Shown here: piece after piece, positions 22,830 through 33,662 of the stretch
Layout: each line of letters opens with the position of its first letter
Position numbering within the stretch: the first letter of the stretch is position 1
DNA from: Penelope pileata
Taxonomy: Eukaryota > Chordata > Aves > Galliformes > Cracidae
Assembly: GCA_013396635.1 (NCBI GenBank)
Contig: WBMW01002323.1
Location: 457,839 to 521,838 of the forward strand
Reading direction: 5' to 3'
DNA length: 64,000 nt
The notes under the pieces: generated by a model
What the model was told of the DNA's origin: nothing
Databases searched by the model: none
The model's input: only the letters and a program-made list of their open reading frames with translations
Made by a program: the position numbers and the translations under genes

Positions 22830-25800
22830 ATATATATTTTTTAACTTAATGTTCTGGCCTTTCAGCTTCAGTCCTCTGCGCACCTGTACTTGAGTCATGC
22901 ACAGAGAAGTGACACAAATTTAATTGTACAACAATCAAGTAACCATTCTCCTGCTGCACAGCCATTACTCTTGTTTCAGTGCAGAGGATACTCATTATCC
23001 AGTATGCGAAATTACAATGGGAGGAAATACTGAACATCTCAAAGTAATTACCATGTACCATAAATTCTACGGTTGTGTTTGCCTTTAAAATGTGATGTGG
23101 AAAGCTTTTTTTCTTTTCTTTTTTTAAACCTTCAGATACTGTAAAGTACTGTAGAGTTTAACAGCATAAACAGTTTTCTGTCTTAATTTCATGGTTTAAT
23201 ACCATCCTAGGCTGTCACTATTGAAGCAACATATGAAAAAATTACATCATAATCCTATATGTTCATGGGTCAATTGGAGAAAACAATGTGCATAAAGTAG
23301 AATTTACATTTCCTTACAAAATATCAAATTAACCTGACCTCCCAAGGAAAGCTCACATGCTATTCTGAATAGTACTGAACATTGGAATGACTCAGCAGTA
23401 TAGGAGGAACACAGTATTCATAGAAAAAAATGACATAAAAATCAAAGGTTTAATAGGTATTCTATTTTTGCAGTTTTCTTAAGAAAAGGCTAAAGGTCAG
23501 AATCTTATGATACACACTGTAAAACCTCAATGTCATGCAAAGACATTGAAGAGCGTAAGTATATTCCTCATTCTTCTTCGCTTAAAAAGCATCCACCTGA
23601 GCTTCCTCATAAAAAGGATCAGTCTTTATAAACCAGGAACAGGAATTTAGGCTCCTTTGTCAACTTTGGCATTTTACCATTAATGGTTAGGAATGTAGTC
23701 CAAGCATGTTAGGTTGTTAAGAGGAAAAGGTCCTTATCATAAGTTTATTTTCATTCATTTTCATACGGTGCATGACAGCCAGATTGTGCTCGCAAAGTGT
23801 ATATAAGCAAAGAAGAGATTCTTAGTTTTCCTTGACCTCCTGGAATTCAGTCTCTTCTTCAAAAAGCTATCCATTCTCTCGTGTTTCATTGTATTAAGAA
23901 AAACTAGGCTTGGAATGCTCAAGTATCCATATACTACAGTCCTGTTGATACTAACTGCAGATCACTCCGGAACAATTGTAACCACAAGCAAGAGTAGGTG
24001 TTGTGAGGGGCAGGTGTCCATATGGATTGCTCTGCTCTTTATGAATATGCAGAGACTTTCCCTGCAGATTTTCAAGCTGCTTCTTATCCTTTTGCCTTTA
24101 GATGGGAGCTTGTGGTTGTCTTTCTCTCCTGGCCCTCTCCCTGGGGTGTTATAGTGAAGGGAGGCGATTTGTCCGTGGGTTATTAGTGCAGACACCACAT
24201 ACACTAGGAATTCCCAGTGTATAAATAATGTCCTTGCTAATTAATTTACCTATGTTTGAGCCTCTCCTCTTGTCCTGTTACTGGCACTTGTTATTATTAG
24301 AACAGAAAGCCCTGATCCTTTCTCAGTCTTTGTCAGATAGCTGTCTCTTGTGTCATCTAGTGGGCTGCTCTGTTCACCATCCCTGGAATGAAAATTAGCT
24401 GCTCTTCAAAAAGCAGCGGCAGAAGAAGAATATAGAAATTATGAAGTTTGCAATCTCACTTTTTAAAGAGATTATTGCTGTGATGGTATGCCTAAAAATT
24501 AAAAAGAAAATATCAAAATGACAGCTGGCTCAGTGAAATGCAGTGCCTCTTTTCTTACAAAAGAGTTAGGCTGGTTTTGACAACAACTCATCAAATGAGG
24601 ATTTCTTTGGAAGAAATAAATGGTTGTTTATTCTTCCATTGACTCTGCATTGCCTTAGTAGTGCCACGTGGATTTTCAACTTGTTGCAAATGTCTGGTCC
24701 AGAATTTCCTCCTCTGAAGGTGAGCTGCTTGCTGAGGAGAAACTTTGGTCTCACATGTGAGAGGGATTAAAATAGAGAAAGTAAGCCAAAACTTCAGTCC
24801 ACCACAACCGTTAGATCACAGAGAGTCACAGTGAAGCAGAGTTGCTCTGGCAGATGCAAGAATCTGCTGCAGCACCTCTTTCAGTGCAACCGCAGTATAT
24901 CCCTTCCCAGCCATGCCTGAGCAGTAAGATGGTAAGGAAATGAGATCTTCACAGTGAGATGAGATATAGTTAACAGAATACTTTAAAAAATAGCATTACT
25001 GGTCTGCTCATTATTATACCTGCCAGCAATTGTCACCATATAGATTTCCAGGAGCTACAAGAAATATAGCTAGATTCAAGCCCAGCAGATGTTCCCAACG
25101 CTGTGGCAGAGCCTTGCCTATGTGAAGAAAACAAAACTAAACGTTTATCAAAGAGTTCTGATTGCTACAGAATTGTCACCCCAGATCCTAATGGAAAGTT
25201 ACATTTTTCAGAACAATCTATAGATGCTATCTCACAGCTGTCACAGGGAAATTACCTTCATAGAGGTAAGCCAGGAGCTCTGCTAGGAGACACAGAATGT
25301 GGAAATGTTCCTGAATCCAGGGGTAACTCAGTGGTGCAAAGTTATTTCTCATTTCCATTTTTAAAAAATGTAGTGAGGAAAGATTTGACATTATTCTTTA
25401 AGGTAACATGAAAACCACATCAATTCTGGACTGTAACAATCTTATTCTATCCAAAAGTAATTTTCTCTCTATGCATGAGTAGTCTGCTATTTTGTTTTGT
25501 GCATCTCTAGAAACATGTACTTTGTTTCCCACTCAACAGAATTCACTGTGAAAAGAAATTTACTTGTAAAAAAATTACTTGTAGCTCTGTATGGTAAGTA
25601 TGCAGAGTGCGTGATTTACCGTGCAGAAGTCTGAGAAAGAAGTCTTCCCATTCTATGGTAGCAATTTTTCCTGAGCAGTGTCTATGCTAGGAAAATTATC
25701 AATAAACTAAGAGACGAGCAACAATAGTCATCACAAAAAAGTTCAGAAAAATCTCACTAATGAAAAGGTTTAGTAAGTAGCCTACAGAAAATGAATTATT

Positions 25801-28372
25801 TGTTAATCGTTTTCTCTTGATTTTCTGTGATTGATAAACAGAATGATATAAGGAGGATGGGATTCAGGCTTTTCCTTGGTTTGGTTTTCGCAGAGGCTTG
25901 ACATGTGTAAGAAGAAATTATGGCCTAAAATTAAGAAGGTAAAAATGTGGACTACCTACCGAGTGGAAGGCATTTTGTGACAGTGAAGTCAGTCAGGAAA
26001 GGGAAATGATATCTCATTGGGGAAGGTGAAATTGTACACAAAACTAAGAGGGTTTCCATACAAAACTCTGAACAAATCATATTGAGACATCATAAGCTTT
26101 GCTTGATCCTTATTAATCTAAAAAAACAAGGTCTTTTCTCTCCCTTACATAGGTTAAACTGATATTCGCTGCAATATGTACTCTCCAGAATTGAAAAGCT
26201 TTCAGTTGCTGACAAATCCAGACCTGGAGAAGAATTTTTGGTCTTGGTATCAAGAAGTCAAAGGACAATTCCACTTCTACAAAGGGTCTCAGAAGCTGTT
26301 TCAAGAGAAGCTGTAGAGGCAAAGAAAGAGAGGACTTCGTGCAAAACTGATGGCTAATGCTTTATGAAGCTTAATGAAGAGCTATCCGTAGCATGCTATC
26401 ACTGCTTTACTTTCTGCTTTGGACATTTTATTAGAAAGCTACAGAAGTTCTGACAGAGCGATCAAGTTCTTGCGCCACAAATGTGTGGATTCTTCAGGAC
26501 ACTTAGCATTGCTGCTAGCACTGGATTCACAATCCTTTTGTTTCAAAAAAATGAGCATAGCTGTTCTTGCTTTGGTAAAGGGAACTAATCTTTCCTTTCT
26601 TTCTTCCTTTCCCTATAGCTTTTTCATCTTCTTCTGGCTGGACACAGCCCAGTGCCAAGCTCTCCACTCGAGCAGCTGGAGCTCCCTGTGGCTATTTCCT
26701 TGTGAGGAAGTCATGCTGAAGCCATACCTGATGTAAAATGCACAGAGCAAATTGAGCTTTCATATCGGCCACCCGCATCTTAGCAATTCTGTGCTGAGAA
26801 ATGATAGGCAGTGTGGCAGAGTTATTGGGGGGAGAGGAGAGAGTGGTTTGTTTAATTATCCTACTTCAGCTTGATTGCTACAGTGTTATCTTAAAAGTGC
26901 AAAGATTCGGCAAATAGCTTTCCAGTAATTAGTGTTCAGAACGTTGTAATGCTAGCACCCGGGATCTTACTCTGAGGATTTACTCGCACTGGAAATAAAT
27001 ATCTAGCCTCTCACATCATCTGATCTCAGCAGTGGCCCAACCATCAGATATGTGGGCAAAGCCTGTACACAAGGCTTATGGATCAGAGGCACTCCTGCGG
27101 CAGGTAATGAAGAGTGGCTAAGTGACAGGGATAGAGAGAGGTACATTGCATCCTTCACAACGAAGCCACGCTGGCTGTGCTACACTGGCAGGTTTTTGTA
27201 GGCATTACTTTCACCGTAGCCTAATTTCAGATGAAGCTCTTTTAGTATTCACCACCTTGGATGAGGTTGAAGTCCAGCACATGTAACAAAAAAGAGCTTT
27301 AAATACACATGTGAGAATAAAGTGAACATGAATATCACAAACTGTTGATACAGCACAGGTAAATTGCTGACTCTACAGTTGGAGTACAAAAAGGAAGTAT
27401 CACAAAAATGTTGTGTCACAGATGCCTTTCCAACTTGGAAAGTGAACAGCACTGTTACCTGGATGACAGATGTGTTTATATAATCATTCATGAAGAATTA
27501 GACTGTATAAACTCTCCTGGGGGCCAGTGCATGTAGCACATCAAATGGCAGAATATCAGCAAAAATGACAACACAAAAATTACAAGACTGTCCTCTACAA
27601 CTACCTCAGGCAGTGCATGCTATGTGAGGCAGATGAAAGAAACTGACTGGCATCCCCAAAGTGATTGTTCTGATCACGGCCTAGACATGTATACATTTTA
27701 AGAGATTTTTTGTACTGTATGCTGGCAAAAACAGATGAGCATGAAAATGAGAAAGCTGCCGATGTAAAATAGAGGAAGCTCGTGATACAATAGCTGTGAT
27801 ACTAGCTGGAAGCATGGGCACCCAGCACATAAACACTTGTTTGTGTTTCATGAATGGTGTTGTGGCATAGGGTTAAGCAGTGATGTGAAGCTCTTCAAAT
27901 GGACACGTTCTAGGTTCAACGCTCTGCTAGCAGCTCTGAGCTGGCAGTACTGTATAACTTTTTTTCTCTGTATCATGCAGTTCTTCCTCATAGTGAGAAG
28001 TGCCTCTGAGCTCCTCTGGGTTTGGAACATTGGTTCCCTTGATCACAGCAGGTGTTCAGTGTGAGGCTGACCAGATTCAGGTACTAAGCCATGTAGCTTT
28101 AAGTATTAATATTTGCCTTGCATAAAGAAGGATTTACGTGTCTCTAGTAGGGGCAGATAGACATCATGTGAAAATAAGAGAAATGTATTAACAGAAATTC
28201 AATTTAGATTAAAAAGAGAGAGACCTACCTAGTTAATTTTAGGAAAATTCATGAGTTAAAATATAACACCTTCAGTGCGGAAATAATTGCACACTTGTGA
28301 CCTGAGGCAACAGTCAGAGTTTGTTGGGAAAAAAAATGGCACATGACACTACATTTAATAATACTTAATTAT

Positions 28373-28830
28373 AAAATCATAAATATTTGACATTGGAAAG
28401 GCCCAGCAAGTCATTTAAATCCCCCTTCTTATCAATACTGAACTGTTCCCTATTGCACATATGGCTGGTATGCTTTCTGCAGACTATTACAATTCATTGT
28501 CAAGAGGATTTGCCTTAAATTCTGCCTCAATTTTCCATTTCTTGATTTCATCCCATTACTCCCTGAAATACCTGCTTGTTTCATGCTAAGTAATTCCTTT
28601 CCCTCCCTAGTGTGTATGCCAGTCAAATATTTGTAGATGGTTAGTATGCCTCTCCTTAGTTATCTCTTAGCCAAACTCCTCATATTTATTTAGTTCTTTT
28701 AATCTTCCTCACAGGTAAATCCCCCCAACCCCTTAATTATTTTGTTGCTCTTTTCTGAATTCTCTCTGTTTTCAGATCTTTCTTGTGGTCATACTGAATT
28801 CACTATCCCAGGTCTTGATATCTGTAACCA
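28373..28830 (-). mobile_element. Ancient CR1 LINE 3' end, eroded
   Basis: Read on the plus strand, the segment opens AAATCATAAATATTTGACA and GGAAAGGCCCAGCAAGTCAT, the reverse complement of a CR1 tail. It continues with GCCTCTCCTTAGTTATCTCT, TCACAGGTAAATCC and ATTTTGTTGCTCTTTTCTGA, which match the antisense of the LFSLEKRRLRGDLI and RVQRRATK region of CR1 ORF2. On the minus strand the order is ORF2 C-terminus, then 3' end, consistent with one insertion. Divergence is much higher than in the other CR1 copies of this window, so this is an old insertion, similar in style to CR1 of turtles and crocodilians. The boundary near 28830 is soft and the element may extend towards 28950. Confidence 0.8.
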
Positions 28831-29955
28831 CAGAAAAATCAGGAGGGGCTATTGCATCTGTGCTGCAATGTGATGTGTCTTTGCGTTTGACCCAGTATAA
28901 TATTTTTTTCCTGCTCTATCATGCTGAGCACCATGCAAAGCTGGACAGAGGTCAAGACAGTCTCTGTTTTTAAAATCCTACCCTGAAGCTATACCTCATG
29001 GTGCTGTCAGCAGGGAAGACGTTTGTTCTTCTAAAACCTTAACTCTGATAGTTTTCCCATCTGAAGATGCTGTAACTTGAGCCTTCTTCTACATTGGGCA
29101 ATGACTTCGCTTACACTTCTCCCTCTTTCTGTGCTTCTTGATTATCCTTTGTCCTGTGAGTTTTAGAGGAGATCAGTAAAGATGGAAGAACAGACAGAGC
29201 AAGAACAAAAAGGTAGCTGACTGTTGCAGCAGGCAGAAGCTTCGTCTCCTGGGTATATCATCCCACAGATTACTAGCTCAGGATGAGGAAAAGGCTTCAG
29301 GCAGACACTGTGAAGAAAAATGCAAGAAGGAAGACTAAAGTGAGGAAATGAAGTAGAACGGAGATAACTGTGCAGGGCAAGCCAATAGGGGAGATGAAAA
29401 CAGGGAAGATGTAGCATGTGTTTTGTTCTTGGCCAGCCCCAGCAACAGTCTGTTCTTGAATGTTTGGTACAGTGTTGATTGCAATGACAGTTTGTTTTGG
29501 CTTCTCCTTCTCAGTTTTGACATCTCCATTTACACTGAAACACTTTCTTCTTTCTCAGCCCTTAGTTCAACGGAGTAGAAGAATGGACCTTCCAAGCAGG
29601 CTCTTAACTTTGCTGTCCTGGTAGGGTCACTGTCCTCACCACAATATCCCCCTCATGGTAAGTTCCATCTCTTCAATGTCTTGGGCACTCACCATGTTAG
29701 AAGTATTTTCTAAAAAACACATTGCAGAAAAGCTGAGGGGTTCACAATAACCTGGTTGATGCCCTGGGTTAGAAAGAGAGAAGTTCAGTCATATGTGCTC
29801 TTGAGACCATACCTGATTAAATTGAACACGAATATTGTTCAAGAAGTACTAGATTTAAACAATATGTATTAGTTGTATCAGTGCCCAAACTAAGTAGCTT
29901 CATAATGTTTTCTTTACTTTTTTATTTCCACTCATAAATCATTTAAATTGACAGG
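28831..29955. other. Non-coding interval, no gene seen
   Basis: Separates the ancient CR1 from the younger CR1. It is mixed composition sequence with short chance open frames on both strands and no motif that I recognise. Confidence 0.55.
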
Positions 29956-31226
29956 GCTGTGCAGAAATCATGTGTGCAGGCTTTCTTCCTGATGGGGGAT
30001 TTCAACCACCCAGAAATCTGCTGGGAAAACAACACAGCAAGCTGCAAGCAATCCAGGAGACTCCTGGATTCTGTTGAAGATAACTTCCTGGTCCAGGTAT
30101 TGGACAGACCAACCAGAGATGAAGCATTTCTGGACCTTGTGCTCATCAGTGCGGGGGAAATTAGAGGTTAAGCTTGGAGGCAGCCTGGGCTGCAGTAACC
30201 ATACCCTGGTCGAGTTCGTTATCTCAAGGAATACAGGCCTGGCAAAGAGCAGAGCCAGGACCCTGAACTTCAAGACAGTGAACGTTTTTCTGTTTAAGGA
30301 ATTATTGGCTGAGATCCCCTGGGAAACTGTTCTTAGGGACATAGGAACAGAACAGAGCTGGCAGCTCTTTAAGGATACCTTTCTGAGATCACAAGAGCTC
30401 TCCATCCCCCAATGGAAGAAATCCTGCAGAGGAGGGAGGAAACTGGTATGACTGAGAAAAGACCTGCTGGTCAAACTGAGGGAAAAGGGGGAAAAGTACA
30501 GGCAGTGGAAGTAGTGGTGGATGGCCTGGGAAGAATAAAGGTATGCCATCTGGACATGCAGAGATGGGGTCAGGAAAGCTGAGGCACAGATAGAACTGCA
30601 GTTGGCAAGGGATGCGAAAAATAACAAGAGGTTCTATAGGTACGCTGGTCAGAAGAGACAGGCAAAGGAGAATGTGCCCCATCTGATAAATAAGAAGAGA
30701 GAACTGGCTTCAACAGACATGGAGAAGGCTGAGGTACTCAGTGAGTTCTCTGCCTCTGTCTTCACTGTCAGTTAGGCTTCCCACACCTCTCATCTACCTG
30801 AACCACTAGGCTGAAACACTTCTCTTACGAAGAAAGGTTGAGGGAGACAGGCTTGTTCAGCCTGGAGAAGAGAAGGCTCCACAGAGACCTCATTGCAGCC
30901 TTCCAGTACTTGAGGGGAGATTATAAACAGGAGGGAGAGTGACTTTTTACACGATCTGATAGTGATAGGACAACGGGAATGGTTTTAAACTAAAAGAGGG
31001 GAGATTTAGTTTAGATGTTAGGAAAAAATTATTTATTCACAGGGCGGTGAGGCACTGGCACAGCTGCCCAGAGAGCTGTGGGTGCCCCATCCCTGGAGGT
31101 GCTCAAGGCCAAGTTGGATGGGCCCTGGGCAGCCTGAGCTGGTGGGTGGCACTGCCCACGGCAGGGGGTTGGAACTGGGTGGGCTTTAAGGTTTCTTCCA
31201 ACATAAGACATCCTATGATTCTATGA
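29956..31226 (+). mobile_element. CR1 LINE, internally deleted
   Basis: This CR1 copy keeps endonuclease sequence, the linker and the 3' end, but lacks the reverse transcriptase core. Seen: MGDFNHPEICW at 29992 (endonuclease GDFN motif), LDLVLIS near 30130, GGSLGCSNHTLVEF near 30177-30220, the linker blocks NNKRFYRYAG near 30620 and MEKAEVLSEFSASVFT near 30720-30767. From about 30808 it jumps to YEERLRETGLFSLEKRRL and AFQYLRG, followed by the 3' end with GGGGGTTGGAACTGG and CCTATGATTCTATGA at the terminus. The 5' boundary is approximate. Compared with a full CR1, roughly the whole polymerase palm is missing. Confidence 0.93.
29974..30775 (+). pseudogene. CR1 ORF2 endonuclease and linker remnant
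   Basis: This is the decayed endonuclease and linker of the CR1 above. The GDFN motif is intact in the frame containing 29992; after about 30160 similarity shifts to the frame of 30074. The C-terminal catalytic block reads SNH instead of SDH, so the conserved aspartate is replaced. The linker ends with an in-frame stop shortly after ASVFTVS near 30775. A 219-codon antisense frame over the same bases is a shadow. Confidence 0.85.
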
Positions 31227-31265
31227 AAATGCAAAAAGTGTGAAAATCTGCAAATAAAAAATTAT

Positions 31266-31299
31266 TATGTACATATGTACATATGTATATGTATGTAAA
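31266..31299. repeat. TATGTACATA-type simple tract
   Basis: Alternating TATG and TACA units form a partly self-complementary microsatellite about 40 bp downstream of the CR1 end. Confidence 0.85.
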
Positions 31300-31832
31300 T
31301 ATTCAATTACAGGCTTGAGTGCCTATTTAAAATAAGGGCAACCTGTTTCTTCTTCCTTAGCTGTTGCTTTGTTGTTGTTGTTTGTATATTTGCTTCCTGT
31401 TTGTTTGTTTTATGTGATGTTGGTTGTTTTTTTCTTTCTGAAAATAAAGTAAGAGTAGCTTGGAGAGGGAGGTCCGGTTTTAGCACCATAGTATTCCCCC
31501 TTTTTAAGAGTATTTAGACAACTAATTTTAAACTTAGTGAACATTAACTTGTCTCCATTTATTTTTTAACTTGTATTTATTTACATGACAATTGACAAAA
31601 TATTTGTTAAAATAATAGAAAATATCTCTTTTTTTTCATAGTTATGAAACTACTAAGTATCTCTCTTGCATAAGTACATCTGAGTAATAAGTCATATTGC
31701 TACTGTTTGAAGTCTTCGTATGGGAGGAATTTGTCTCTGTGAAAACTACTTCAAACAATGAGAGAACAAATATGAATAGAGAATGATTCGTAGTTTAATA
31801 CAAGCCAATATTTTCAAGACTAGCCATCAATT

Positions 31833-32168
31833 TTGTGCACATCCAGCCATACACAAAAGAGTGCCGGAGTGAATGACTGGATGAATAATCAGTACCTGAA
31901 GGTGACAGGACTCGTGGAAGCCTTCACCTACATGTGGAAGTCACGGCGCTTAAACGAGGATTCCTGGAGAACTCTCCTAGAAACAACCTTCTGTGGTTGC
32001 ACAGTGCATGAACCACCAAGGCACAAAGGCAAGGTGAGCAGGGAACTGCGAGACCACAGTCCTACAGTGTGGGCTTGGCACTGGTTATCCAGTATCTTAG
32101 GAGTACTCCCCTTATTTATTCACCTATGTGGGGGCTGGGGCTTGTTTTGGTTTTGTGTTTTTTTTTAA
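31833..32168 (+). other. 111-codon open frame followed by AATAAA, unassigned
   Basis: The frame begins MCTSSHTQKSAG and ends with a hydrophobic stretch (LFIHLCGGWGLFWFCVFF), which is partly dictated by a G/T-rich run. AATAAA follows at about 32181, just after the stop. I do not recognise the protein and see no family motif. The hydrophobic end, lack of a plausible promoter and modest length make a chance frame or a lncRNA exon more likely than a gene. Confidence 0.15.
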
Positions 32169-33045
32169 TGTTCCAGAAAACAAATAAAGTTGAAAACTGA
32201 AGTCCTGAGGTAAATTCAGATGACAGAAACCAAAAGCTTTTGCTTTTCAGTGACTTATCTAATGTCAGGCAGCTAGCATAATACAGAAAGAAGGGTGTTT
32301 ATGCAGCATTTTCCCCAGCCCACACTATTTTTTTCAGCCTGGGTACGAAATGCTGTGATACTCTTAGTTGTTTCTTCCCCCGCTTTAAAAAGCTTTGAGA
32401 CTTTTTGAGAAAAGTTATGCAAAATATACAGACACTAAACTCCAGCCTCAGAATCTCCTTATTTTATATCTTTGTTTTGGTGGCTCAGAAAATGAAGGCT
32501 ATCGGCTCTTGGATTATGTAAACTGACATGGTACATTTTGTTTCATTTTCTTCAGAGTGCACACATCAACTTATCCATAAAGTATTGATTGCAGGGGGCT
32601 GAAGCTTTCTGCACAGCGCTGGATGATTTTATGAGTTTTTAGTCTCTATTCTGCCACAAAAGCAAGGTATAACTGTTATTTATAATAGAAAGTATGCAGT
32701 GCCAAAGATATGCAGGTGTCTGTGAGAGAGTGTCTTGCACTCTAATGACCAAGTTTATGTCTCCAAGCACAGTACAGCATATGGGAAAATATGAGGAAGT
32801 CATTGCACTTGAGTCATTCCTCTGGGCCAAATTGCCTTCAAAGCCTTCTTCTCACTGCTACAACATGAACACTACTTACTCTCTCCTTTCCATACATCTG
32901 TAAGATTTCTCCTGGCATGTATGTATGTACATATGTGCCAAGCACTTTTTCAGTGCACAAGCAGTGAAGATAATATTTCATGGGTGTATCACACACTGAG
33001 CTCATTCTCAGTAGATTTGGCAAGCACATCCTGTAAACATCAAGC

Positions 33046-33662
33046 TCACTGAGCACAGCTACCCAGCATAGCTACAGAAGCCCTGAGCATCTCAGTGAAC
33101 ACCTGGGTCATGGCCAAAGCAGAGAAATGACGTAGCTGAGAGGCACGGGCACTTGGGAGAGCCTTCGTGCAACAGACCATCTGTAAGGTCTGGGAAAACC
33201 TGTGACATCTTCCATACGAGCTGGGCAAAACTTTCTCAGACAAAGGGCTGCTTCAAGGAAATCTACAAAATGTATGGACTTTTGACATGGGAGCAGCATA
33301 TGTGTTGCACATGCTCCCAGGACAATGATACAGCTGCATTTCCTCCCTCCATCTTCCTAGGCATTTGCTCAGGGAAAGGACTGTGCCTGGTGGGCATCAC
33401 TGGCTCTGGCTCTTTGCTTAATGTCACCAGCTGTGTGCATTTCTTGTGCATGCATAGGTGCATGTTCTTTGGGCATTTCTCCATGCCAGTGATGGCAAGG
33501 GCTGTTCTTACATCACTCCCTGGCTCCACAGACACACGTGCACAAGGCGTGTGCACGCTACAGCCTGTAAACAGCTTGTCATGTCTCCAAATATTTTTTT
33601 TAACTTTCTCTGGACATCATAATATCCTGGGTTCATTCAGGACAGGTCATAGATTTTACTAA
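33046..33662. other. GC-richer block with open frames on both strands, unassigned
   Basis: This block is richer in G and C than its surroundings and has open frames on both strands (up to 169 codons on plus, 97 on minus). None shows a domain that I recognise. It could be an old retroelement or processed sequence, or simply a composition effect that lowers stop frequency. Confidence 0.2.

Larger units (their letters stand above)
15619..28372. other. Long non-coding interval, no gene seen
   Basis: Nearly 13 kb with no coding exon or nameable transposon. Small features: T15 at 16637-16651, an A/C-rich run at 22283-22310, a 17-bp period duplication at 22423-22456, and a polypyrimidine tract at 22763-22829. 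Stretches around 19660-19800 and 21180-21480 carry many ATTA/TAAT cores. Open frames in the interval stay below 120 codons. Confidence 0.55.

Noticed and set aside
29968..30627. 219-codon open frame on the minus strand
   Set aside because: It is antisense to the CR1 endonuclease and linker remnant and has no motif of its own.
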